A DNA stretch of 64,000 nucleotides from Xiphophorus maculatus (taxonomy: Eukaryota; Chordata; Actinopteri; Cyprinodontiformes; Poeciliidae), in NCBI RefSeq assembly GCF_002775205.1, contig NC_036451.1, positions 24,981,139 through 25,045,138 on the forward strand, in the 5' to 3' direction. The notes under the pieces were generated by a model. The model saw only the letters and a program-made list of their open reading frames with translations, was not told the DNA's origin and did no database searches. Position numbers and translations under genes: made by a program. Shown here piece by piece: positions 10,771-22,300 of the stretch; positions within the stretch are counted from its first letter, which is position 1, and each line of letters opens with the position of its first letter.

Positions 10771-13620
10771 ATTAAAGGTTGACTTCATGTTGCAGCTGAA
10801 ACCTGTCTGCCCCCTATAGGAAGCTCGCGGAATTACACCGGTTTCACATCTTCAGCCGTATTTAGCCTTTATTCAAAACAGTGGAGGTAAATATAAAGAG
10901 TTATGTACGACATGCTGAGTAGATAGCCACATTGTAAAACATATTTTATCCAAAGATGTTTTCTTTTTCATTTTAATTCTCACCTACTGTGCTTGTACAT
11001 TAACTTGTCTATTAAAGCTTTAGCAACCCAAGCCCTGCATGATGCTCGTGTCAGCTTTTGTGAGCTGTGTAATGCCCACAGGCCTTACCTAGCTAAAACG
11101 GACAGTGCAGCTTCAGTGGTGATTAATGCCCCCTTAAGATAACCAGTCCATGTTTGATACTGTGCGTTAAAACATTTACTCCAAGGCATTCACACGACAT
11201 GTAAAGCACCCAGTGTGTCTGCCGGGTACCAAACACTGAAAAAGCCCGTTAAGCGCAGTGCGTTCTATTTACAAATGAAACTCGCCGAGTCCCCGAGAGA
11301 AAGACAGAGGGTGATGAATCCGTTTTGGGACAAGACGGGTAAACATTGAGTGGAGGCAGAATGTGGACGTTCCTGTTTCTGACCTCGAGATTCTTTCCCA
11401 TGTTTATGTGAACAATGTTAGGCAGAAAACGGCTGCGGCCGTTTTCACTCTGAACTTCGCCCCTGGCAGGGAACTCCTGCCCCCGAGCGCCTCCGTCCAA
11501 CGAGCCACGAATATGGACTGCGGCCACTGAAAAGTCAACAACCGTGGCACCAAAACAATTTTAAGAGAAATATGTTGACTGGTCGATGTTTGCAGTGACA
11601 TGGAAAAATATCCGCTTCCTCTTTGCTTTTATTTTTTCAGTCTCAATTAAATGCTTCAGATCATCAAACTAAATTTTAAATCACATTTTCTTTTGCCCTC
11701 AATAGATAAAATTTTCATTTGTAAACTGTTTTTTTTATTATTATTATTATTATTCTGTCAGTTTATCTTTGCCAGATAGTAAAATTCATTTTATGACGTG
11801 GAACAAAAAAACTCAACTGATTCATTTTAAGCTGATCTAATTCATTGTCTTTTTCTGTATCAGTTTACACACAAAAACAGACCAGAATGACCTCTGTGAC
11901 CTCATTTGTCGCCATGTCTCAAACATTTCCATGATGGGACAGAACAGGAAAAGTTGAAGGTGGAGCAAACAGCTCTGCCCTGGAGTATTTGTTTGCATTT
12001 GGCAGAGCTTCTGAGGGCTAGTTTATGTACAATGGATGTCAATAACATTGATTATTTCATTGCACATCAACCTGCAGAGGCAACACTCATACTTACTGAT
12101 TCACACGTGTGTGAGAAACGATCAATAATAATGAGTCACAAAACATTCGATGCGGTCTGAGTTGAGGGTGCGGTTCAACGATGGACACCTTTATGTCTGG
12201 AGGTAAAGACTAAACAAACGGAGGGCAATGAAATTAGAGCTATTAAAGACATTCTTAACAAAAGCCACATTAAATGGATCGCTTAACGAAGTGGAGTTAT
12301 GTGAATACCACAAAACAGCCCATTTGAAAGGCAAACGATGAGCGTAACTGTGGCGACACTTTCAGGAATATGAAATGTGATTACCAATATCAGCTGAGCA
12401 ATGTTAGTGTCTTTTTTTGTTTTTAAAGAAAAGTTGAAATTTACTAATGAGCTAGACTCGCTTGGAAACAAAAAGTTGTAGTCTGAATTATAAATCCTAA
12501 AGCTGTCGAGCATTTCATGAACCGATGTGGTGAACTGCTTGGCGTCGTCAGTGAAGCGAATAGTTATGTCTGGTTGAGTAAGACATGTGTCGGTGGTCTA
12601 ACCAGTGCAAAAACATGACAGTGGGATTTATCAGTAAGCACTAATGGTCACAAGCTTTAATTTAAAAAACATAGGTAATCCTTCAATTCAACATCAACAT
12701 GCCTTGTGTGTACTGATAACAACAGACATCACAAAATGCCTCCAAAAGTCCTGAGAGATCCTCCGTAGGATATCAGTGACAGCGGAGAATGACACGTTTG
12801 ACTTTTAATAATACACGTCTCAAACATGTAGACGTTTACATCAGCGTTAGAAAAATATGGACTAAATTTAGATTTAAAACCTTTGTTGCCAGATCTACAC
12901 AGTAAAGATGCATTTAGAAACTCACGAGCAAGACTGTAGCCATAAAGGAAACGGTTGTTGGACAGATTTGGAACGATGAACTCATTGAAATACGATGCAT
13001 CTTGGTCAATAAGAGCTTTATAGGTACAACAAGAGGAATTTTGACTCTTAACTTCATTCTCATTTGTAGTCACGCTGCCCGCAGCCCCCTAAATGTATCA
13101 ATGAAATATATACTGCTTTAAGTTAATATTGCCACGAGTAGCACTGGAAGTAAATAATATAGACTGGAGGTTTGAAGTTCAGGAAAGTGCTATTTAAATG
13201 CTGTAGCAGTGACCCAATGATAACACCGCGCTGTACAGACGCTTTGTCTGCACCAATGGAAATTCAACCACCTTGGAAGTGAGGTATCTTCCAACCTTTG
13301 GATTGGAAGATAGCTACGCTTCCTACTGAGTCACATTTATCTGAAAACAAGGAGATAGTGATGCCATGTCAAGTAGCTCTTTTGAAGCAGTAGCAAATGG
13401 AATAGTTTTAACACTCTTCATCCCAGTACACTATGGAATACTGCACACATCATAAACAACACACTTTATAGAGATAGCAGTTTTGATGAGTGTACTTAAT
13501 TTCTTCACATTTAGACTCAGGTAAGAGTCTAAATGTGATCGATAGTAGATAGATATAAACATAGCAAGATACGACAGCAGCTCAAGAAATTTTCCTAGTC
13601 TGGCCAAGGGCGCATTGACA

Positions 13621-13951
13621 TACAGCTTTGGAAAAAATGAAGAGACCACTGCAAAATGATCAGTTTCTCTGCTTTTACTTTGTATATGTGTGAGTAAAAT
13701 GAACATTGTTCTTTTATTCTATGAACTACTGACAGCATGTCTCCGAAATTCTATGCAAAACTTTAGTATTTATTTGCAGAAAACAAAAAAAGGGTGCAGC
13801 GCTTTCAGAACTCAAATAATGCAAAGAAAACAAGTTCATATTGATTTAGGCACAACAATACTAATCTTTTAACTCAGGATGAGTTCAGAAATCAATTTTT
13901 GGTGGAATAACCAGGAGGTGCAGCGGGCTCTTCATTTTTTCCAGAGCTGTA
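13621..13951. mobile_element. TA-flanked MITE with 22-bp terminal inverted repeats
   Basis: The left end starts TA-CAGCTTTGGAAAAAATGAAG. The right end is the reverse complement of CAGCTCTGGAAAAAATGAAG followed by TA. The roughly 22-bp termini differ at one position, and the element is 331 bp including both TA dinucleotides. TA target duplication plus such termini fits the Tc1/mariner-like class of non-autonomous elements. The interior has no transposase frame. Confidence 0.75.
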
Positions 13952-15949
13952 TGAATGGAAGACTACTGATAAGCCCTGGAGGACTCCTTCATTAATTAAC
14001 TCTGGAATCTGAGGAAAAATATTCAAAGTCAGGAAATACAAAAAGCCTTAAACCACACTAATAACATGTTCAGTCCTTTTTGACTTAGTGTGACAGGTTA
14101 TTAGCATGATGCCCTGTATCAGCTAAATACTCAAAGTAGAAAATGTTGAAGCTTTGTAAGCATGGTGAAACATTGCATCATTTTCATCATTTGCCTATTA
14201 ACATTAGGCATCGTCACTCTTAAGGCTACCAGCTACTATGTCAGCCGCTGATAGCTGTAGTGGTCATCTGGAAGTGTCTCTCTTTTTTGAGATTTTAAAG
14301 TAATTACATTTTCTTTAAAAAGTATATTTTTGGGATCTACATAAGTGGTTTTTAGTTTAATTTATGGTTGACGGATTAAGAGTTTGTTTTATAGACCTTT
14401 CATGCAATTATGTTTTCCATCTTACGTGTACAGTTAGAAAAGCGTTTTTGCTTCGATGCTTTTGACCTCACAAAAGCGAAAATTATTAACAGTATCGCTA
14501 TTAACATTGAGAGGAGGTGTAGCAGTAGACGACATGAAATGACCAACCTTTGACACTCTTTATCACACCAGTGAATAACACCTTATCTTGGTGTTGTGTT
14601 ACAAATGCTCTTTGACATTGTGGTTTGTTTGGCCACCCAACATGAGCTCAACTGGATTTGCACTGCGCTCCCTTTTGCAGTCGGCTCTCTGCTTTTTCTG
14701 TGTGCTAACAGTGACAGCAGAAGTGAAAGTCACACCTCAAGCTACACTGCAGCTTTCTGAGAAGCAAGGGTCAGCTATTAAAGTTCACACCGGCCAAAGT
14801 GACAGGACTCGTTAGGATCACGGTATCCTCGGTTTAAGCCCATTTATTGCTCTGGAGCATCAAGTGTTGCCCTGTGCGCTCCAAAACGCAAACGTCTATC
14901 TTCATACTTCAGATTTTCTGCATGTTTACTAAAGCAGATGCCTTGATAATTTGGCGTTGGGCTTCCCTATTTCAGTGTTCACTGCTTTTCTAATGTTATC
15001 ATTTCGTTTGGACCAAAGAAAGGTCTACAACTGGGGGAGGTAAATAGCTGATAAAAGGAGTAACTACTTGGAGGCATTGCTGTCCATTGAACATGTTCTC
15101 TATGTCTCACAATTACAGATATATCTACGTGTTTTATTGGAATTTTACGTGTTAAACCAGCAGAAAGCAAGGGCTTCATTCTGAAATTTAATAAAACAGG
15201 ATACATAGTTTTCTCTCTTTTTTTAAAATTTCTCAAAGAAACCAAGGCTTGACCACAGAATGATGCCGTCACCACTGTGATTCACAAAAGTGATTCACAG
15301 GATGATGTGGCCTGTTAATATTCTTTCTATTCAAATCTAGAGAAATCGTATAAACTAATTTGTCTTAAACTCGAATTTCAATGGATTACACAGTGAACTT
15401 GAATGTGTTTCAGGTTCAAACACGAATAAAACATGTTTAACACTAGAGGTCGGACAACACTACGCGTGCCACAGATTTAACAACACACAAACCATAAAGT
15501 TCTGACAAATAATCATAACTTGCCCGCTTTTGTTACTTTTTATAGCCATCTCGTCAACTGGATTCTGAATTCGGGGCTTTTCGGCAAACTTCGACTTTTC
15601 CAGTAACTCAGACATCCTACCTAGAACAAATAGCGAGCATATTTTCTCCTTCTGTCAGGGTTTTTGGCGGGTAGATCTTATCTCAATTACGTATAATATT
15701 TTAACAACAAAGTAGCTAAACTAGTACAAAAAAAATACAGTAAAATGGTGTCGTAAATGAGTCGAATGAATTTGATACAGAAAAAAAACGGACTAGTAGC
15801 TTTAATTAAAAACAAATTGCTTAGATACATATGAATTTTGCTTGGCGCTTTTCACAAGCCTTGGCCATTAAAGTCGCTGCTTTGAAGTAAAACATCTAAA
15901 ATGTACATTTTTTAAAAGCGCTGTTCACTACAGTGGTTCAGGAGGGAAG

Positions 15950-16199
15950 GTTGCTGCCTGTAGTAACCGGTGACGCGGCGTGAAGCGGAAGAACAGGAAG
16001 AAGAAGAGGAGGAGGAGGAGGAGGAGGAGGAAGAAGAAGAAGAGGCCACCGTCCTGTCTGAGTGGTTAGCTGCTGCTGCTGCTCAGTGGAGCCGCAGTTT
16101 TTCCTCTCACGGCTATGATTGACAGAGGCAGCAGAGCTTTACACGGGCATGTCCGCACACTCGCTCGGTTGTTGCCGTAACAACAGAGAGACCTGCAGC
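15950..16199 (+). promoter_or_regulatory. Probable TMEM131 promoter and 5' UTR
   Basis: CpG density rises sharply from about 15,965 and stays raised to about 16,450, spanning the first coding exon. A TGACG half-site lies at 15,971-15,975, and a CGGAAG ETS-type core at 15,986-15,991. These are followed by a purine run of GAA/GGA triplets at about 15,995-16,045 and a CTG run near 16,070. No TATA box is evident, as is usual for CpG promoters of housekeeping genes. The exact transcription start cannot be read from sequence. Confidence 0.5.
16115..16180 (+). promoter_or_regulatory. Upstream ORF in the TMEM131 leader
   Basis: ATG at 16,115 opens a 21-codon frame that stops at 16,178-16,180, 19 nt before the chosen TMEM131 start and out of frame with it. 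If the transcript begins upstream of 16,115, this short frame could lower translation of the main protein. Presence in the mRNA is inferred. Confidence 0.45.
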
Positions 16200-16323
16200 A
16201 TGGCGAGTCCGGAGAGAGCCCAGAGCTGCCGCTGCTCTCACACAACAAGAACAGCAGCGTGTGTCGGAGTCTTCAGGATCTTATTTATTGCTCTTATTCA
16301 CGCCGCGCGGGCGGATAAACAAG
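16200..16323 (+). other. tmem131: TMEM131 exon 1: signal peptide
   Basis: The exon encodes residues 1-41 and one base of codon 42. Residues about 21-34 form a hydrophobic core ([12 protein letters not shown]) after an Arg-containing n-region. An Ala-Arg-Ala motif at 36-38 gives a plausible signal peptidase site before Asp39. The human protein has the equivalent ARA-EK junction in the same place, which supports this exon and its join to exon 2 (AFIQSD). Confidence 0.85.
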
Positions 16324-19300
16324 GTTTGTAACTTAGCTGACTGTCCGCGTTAGCAGGCGCTAACTTCCGCAGGCATTTCCAGTGAAGTGCGGGTAAAGGT
16401 TAGCCTTACCTCCGCGGGCCAACTTTATCACGGCTAGCCCGCTTACACTGAATTATAGTTTTCCTTCATTGCCATGAACAAGGTTTAATGGTAGGCTGTA
16501 GCGCTTATTAGCAAAGTTCATAATGAAAGGAGTATGTTGGTTTGTAAGTGGCCTTTTAAACGCTCCTATGGGCGACGCTAGCTTCCTTCGTTCTCTGCTT
16601 GCTGTCATTCCGTCCATATAAGGCTAAGTTAAGCTAACTCTACATTTTAGAGAAGTCTGAAAAGGTAGGGAGCTGCCTCTTAGCACCACGGCTAACACCA
16701 ATTGTAGCTGAAACCTGTCACTGTATGACCTGAAAGCACAGGAATGAAGACATGTCAGAGAGGCTAAATAGTCCTGGTGGGGCAGGGAGGTGACTTCCTC
16801 ATACCGAGCCATGTCTGAGGTGAGACAGTCGGGAGTTTTATTTTGTAAACGTGGCTTCTCGGTTTGACTCTTGACCCTCTCCCGGGTTCAGGTTGGGACG
16901 GACGGCTCGGCCCACAGGCTAAATGACAGTCCGGTTGTTATTTACCCAGCCGGGTTGCGGCTCGCTGCGGTCATATCATGTCAGGGCGGACAGGTGACAT
17001 CCACTGTCAACATCAGCTGTGGAAGCTTTGAAACGAGCCCTGTTACTGTTTACACTGCGTCCACAATCCAGAGAAACCTCTCCCAACTTCTCGATATTTG
17101 ACTGCTTGAACCTTTTCATTCCTTTTATGCTACACTAAAAGGTGTAAATCCAGGGTCTTAAGCTGCGGCACAAGTACAGCTGGTTGTTGCACTTTGGGAG
17201 CCTTTAGAAATGCTGGCACTGTTATTTGCAATGCAAACGAATTAGCCATGATGTGGAGCTGTCAAGTGGCAAAAAGAGGATTTAAGCAGGTTGAAATTTG
17301 CTTCAATTGAAAATGCAGTGGAGAAAAATGTATTACAGTGGCTTACTATGGTTAAAAGTTTGGATCTGGGAGTAATGTCAAACCTAATGTAACCCTTTGT
17401 GCTAGCTTGGAAAGTTTTAGGGAAGTTGTATCACATTTATTTAACAAATTGCATCTTCAAAATTGTACAGAAACGGTTTTCATGGCCATTTTGGATGCTG
17501 AGTTCTGTTTTGGTGAGGAACCTCAAACTTTCCAGCTCAGGAATTCCAGCTAAAAGAACCAGCCATTAGCTTTTCCAACTTAACAACAAACGGAGACACT
17601 CCACACACTGTTGTGTTAAAATATCTTTCAGAATGGTGATACTTGACCAACAAAACAATAAAACTGGTTTTAAGAAGAAAAACTATCTTTACATGCTTGC
17701 TCACACCTTCTGTCTGAAGAGGTGAGGTGTGATTTAAAAAAATACACAAAGTCTAATTTAATTTGAGATGCTATTAAATGCATTTCACCAACTGTCGTCA
17801 AGCTTTGGTTTGTGCATTTTTATATTCATTATTAATATTTTGTAAATGGGCTACTTTCATAAAAGTGTATTATCTTTGCACTCCTGGGAGTTTGTTGACC
17901 TCTGGAGGGTTTCAACTCCAAACCACATTGTGTTTCCACCCTGAGCGTAGGCTGGCATGAGGTTCTCACGGTGTGATAAACTTAATTAAAAATACCAGTG
18001 TCACAATATTAACACAAACATTTCAACAGAAATTATTGTACTTGGGGCTAATACATTTCTAATTTTATTTATTACATGACACACGGATGAAGCCAAATGT
18101 AGAAAAAAAGCCACTTTTTAATTTTTAATTTTTTTTTTTGCTCCTTATTTTTTTTAATACCTGATCTTAACTTGGTAAAGCTAAGTTAAGCTAACGCCCA
18201 GATCATTCACACACACACTTGCTGCACTGTTTGTATAGGACAGTTACTAAGAAATGCCACAACAAATCTTAGGGCCAGTGGATGAAACCGTGTGAACTGC
18301 AAATTTTTAAGTGTTCAGCGTTAAAAAGTTACAAAAACATGATGTAACATGATTTACTCGGATTAAATGTTTTTTGGGGGGGGTTTTTGGTAAATTGAAT
18401 CTTTATAGGAAGGAAATGTTTCCAGATGTAAGTCAGAAGGTGGACACAGTAAAGACATCTGACCAGCAGAGTTTGGACTTCAGGCTTAATTTGAGGGAAT
18501 CCCATCACAGCTGAAATAAAAGATGTCCGCCTCTCTAAGGCCTTGTTGATAGCAGCGCCATTGTAAAGGATTTACTACCTTTTTCACAACCCGACACCTT
18601 ATAACATCCAGAAATAGACGCGCGGCGCAGGCACATCGTTCGGAGGGGCTGTCCTCAGTTCAAAACCTGTGGCTGAAGCCAAACGTTCCCCCACTCTGAG
18701 CAGATATGGAGCTTTAAATTACCCTTACAAGAAATTATAACCAGCGGCTCAGGGAGCGGAAAATGTTCTCATTTGTCAATAAGGAAATGCGAGCGGTTTC
18801 ACAAAGCTATTTTTACATGACATCTAATTCTGCTTTTCTCTACAATTGTGGCCCAGTTGGCAGCTGTTCCCAGAGTGTGAAATTGACGTTTAAAAGCTGT
18901 GTCGTCTTCTATTTATATGTTTGGTTCTTTGCATTTCAAATAAGCTTTTTTTTTAAAAAAATATATCGACTATTGCAGCACAATCAAATGACACCATGTT
19001 TTGTGCTTTTTTTAATTAGTTGTTTTTTAATATAACGTTTTATTTAATTAGCTTTGTTAGTTGGTAAATGTACTGAGATGAAAAGCTGCCTTTCTAACTA
19101 TGATGGTGGTGTAAATAAAGCTAATTGGGTGTTTTTTTTCTTACGTTTTTTACAGCATTCATTCAGTCAGACACAATTCTAGAGGTTCTACATTTTGGTG
19201 AGGGAAGCCTTTTACAGGTAAGGCCTTTCGTTTCCATACATCATCTGAATGTTAACAGAGGATTATCAACCTGTTTAAGAAACGTTAGTTGGCACGCAAT

Positions 19301-22300
19301 GCATCTGGCAGAGCTTCTGACTAAATAATCATGTTTTTTGATAATTACTTCCTGTGTGATTTTTGTCTTGCAGGCAGAGTCTGACATTGATTTTAGTTTA
19401 TATCATCAACAGAGGTATGACATGTTTCTACTTTTGCTTTCTAATGATGCGTTTAAGCTTGAAAACAGGAACTGGGTGCACAAGTTTGACATTCTTTGAG
19501 CTTTTTCTATAATTGTTATTTCTATTTTTGTCCTGTTGGAAAACCTACTTGTCTTTTGAAGTCTTACGTTTTGTTTTGAGGTTAAGTTGATGAATTTGCC
19601 GTCCTTTTGTATTTCATGCTACTGATGCAATGTCACTGTACACCTGACAGCAAAACAACCCCACAGCATGATGCTGTCACCACCTTACCTGACAGTCGGA
19701 ACTTTTAAAAACATTGCCAACTATGTAGGCAGCCAAGCTGGAAGGAGTCAGTCTTCTCTGAGGCTCAATGTGCTCTCACATTACGGGTGAAACTGGTTTC
19801 CCATTAATTAACATTTGAACTGTATTGATATATTTGATTAAAATGCGACAGAATGAGCAAAAAGGCTATTTTTCCTCAGTTGCTGATGGACAATAAGTAA
19901 TTTGTCTTGCTAAAAACAAAGGTTAAAGTGACCTGACCCAAATTTTGTCAATAAATACAATCAGTACGAACAGTAAATACAAAAATAAAAGAAGCTTCAA
20001 CACAATTAATATAAAAAGTATTTTAAGTTCATGTCAGATTTAATCCTCGTTTTAATCCTGCACTGCTTTTAATCATTCCATCTTTTTTTCTTTTTTTTAA
20101 ACGACTGAGAGATTTCATACAATTAAATTAGTTTGAAATAGATAAATCAATTTAAGATTCTGGAAGAGGATGAGCTGCTTACCTTGCATGGAAACGTGTG
20201 GACGATGCTTGAAAGGTGACAGAAAATCGACCAATTAAAATGAGCTGCGAGTGGAACAGGAAGAGTGGTCGGATATCCAGCCAGAAAGATGTCACAGGGT
20301 TTTTGAAAGCTAAAAAGAGTGTGAGAGAGAGAGTTGCAGCTTGCTACAGGAGACTCATCCAAATATTAGTGCGTGGATATATTTGTGTGGATTTTGGAAA
20401 ATTCACCCTAAATTTAAGTGTCAATAAACACAAAATGGTTCTTGTTTTTAAAAAGATTATAATTGGATGTGTTGATTTGATGTTCATTCCACTCGGTGGG
20501 GAAAGAAAAGTAGGACTGAAATGTATGTACAGTAGAGACGCACCGATCCGATATTTATATCTGTATCGGTCCCAATATTTTACAGAATTCTATATCGGGT
20601 ATCTATGACAATTCATCCGATTCATAAGGGCAGATCTATTCTATGCTTTATTCTGTTTACATTACAGCTAGAATTTCTATTTGCACTTACAGAACCATTG
20701 AAAGGTTTGTCGCAGTTTATTGTCACATCTTACCAAGGTAGTCAGCTTATTGTTTTTGGTAGTTTCTTTATTATTTATTTTCTGTTTGGCTGTTCTACTC
20801 CTAATGGCACTGACAGAACAAATCAAAGTTGTTTCAACATGTTTGACCAAGCTTGTGAAATAATCTTGTATAAGTATATTTTTCTAGATTGCACTCAGTT
20901 GGGATCTGTTGTTACCAAGTAACCAAACGAATAAAAGGCCGCCTGCTGTACACTTGACTATTCCCCTGCTCTTATAATGTGACTGAGGTTGGAAAAATAG
21001 CTGCTGGTGTAGCTGGGCAGACACGGGATACTTTTAATAGTGAGGTGCGACGGTATGGGGCAACCGACAAGTCAAAATTGCTACATATAGTGAGCCGCAA
21101 GCTTTCAGTCACCCGTCTGGCCAAAGCGCAGTGAGCTCTCCTCTCTTCTCAGAACGGGTCCAACAGGGCAGAGCTGTGTTGTCAGCGTGAACCGACCCGC
21201 AGGATCTCTCCACCGTACTCGGTGTGTGTGCACAAACATGGCAGACAGTGGACGGCTTTGGGGAAGTTTGCCTTCTAGTCACTGTTGTAACATCCCTCAA
21301 TCGTATGCTGTTTGAACTACAGTGAGTCTCTTTGCAGTTGGACGCTGCACTGATTTTTAGGTTTAGCTTGTTTTTGTTTTTTTCTTGCAGTGTGCGTCTT
21401 CTGGGTGTGATTTGTTATGATGGGGGTGTGTGTCCAACAGATAGAGCGGTGCTCAAACTTGAAAACGCCTCCATTATGGCTGGCAGGAAGCTTGTAAAAC
21501 TTAGCCGACTTGTGACTTCATGTTTCTGTTTTTGTGGTCTGCAGCCGTTGCAGTTACATGTACCTGGCATGCATCATCTACACATGTGTTTGCTCCCTGT
21601 GCAAGGAGGGTTCACTGTGTGCAGCTATGTGAAAGTCCATAAAGTCGTTATCTCGTGGAATCATAGCGTGAGTGCTGACAGAGGTGTGTCAAAGGAGTGT
21701 TTTGAATTTTTTTTTTTTTATGCTCACACTTCCTCTTTTACTTCACCGTGTTGAGCTCAGGAATCAGTTTGTGTAAAGCAGCATTTTCTCTTCCTCTGGA
21801 ATGAATGTACTTAACATACAATATGCATGTTTCCTTTTATGCATATTTTTTTACGCACAAGGCTTATCAACCACACCTTGGTGTTATTGACTAGTGGATG
21901 TAACAAACCTGCATCAGTTCAAACCTGCCTATGCATAGGACTGCCGTATTTGCATTAGCAAAAGAATCTTTCCTTGGTGGATCGGGCATCAAAACTGGCT
22001 CCAGCCCAGGGGCCCAAACCCTTGTAAGTCCGGCCCTGGTGAAGGCGTATGAATACTTTTGCAAGGCACTGCAGCTCATAGAGGAAGAGCCTCTGCTCTC
22101 TCAGCTCTGAAGCGCTGAGACAAAATGTAGCCATTGCAAGCTATTTTTCTTTTCTTTTCTTTTTTTTTTCTTTACTCCAAAAATCTTGTCACCAGTTGTT
22201 ATATTAGCGGCACAAAGCGGGGACAGGCTCTGGGTGACGGTTCATCTCTCAGACACATTCTGTCTCCCCAGGGATGTAAACCCATCCCGCCTCGGAATAT

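Larger units (their letters stand above)
1..15940. other. Intergenic region upstream of TMEM131, no supported gene
   Basis: I find no reading frame here with a recognisable protein, no chain of exons with matching splice phases, and no RNA gene. The open frames present are 60 to 130 codons long, which is expected by chance, and several lie over repeats. The stretch is AT-rich and contains a CA and a TA microsatellite, a minisatellite near 4,970, two LINE 3'-end remnants near 2,900 and 4,400, two copies of a retroposon-like tail near 5,100 and 10,550, and MITE-type elements near 6,280, 8,460 and 13,620, listed separately. A distant untranslated exon or enhancer cannot be excluded by reading alone. 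Confidence 0.7.

Noticed and set aside
12729..13073. A 114-codon minus-strand open frame in the upstream intergenic region
   Set aside because: No recognisable domain, no codon bias, no flanking exons, no promoter sign. A frame of this length is within chance for 16 kb of sequence.
14588..14815. Small frame with a signal-peptide-like hydrophobic stretch
   Set aside because: There is no homology or exon context, and the hydrophobic run comes from TTT and CTG-rich sequence.
15995..16045. Purine triplet run as a coding Glu/Lys repeat
   Set aside because: It lies upstream of the TMEM131 start, with stops in the relevant frames. It is best read as a 5' leader or promoter microsatellite.
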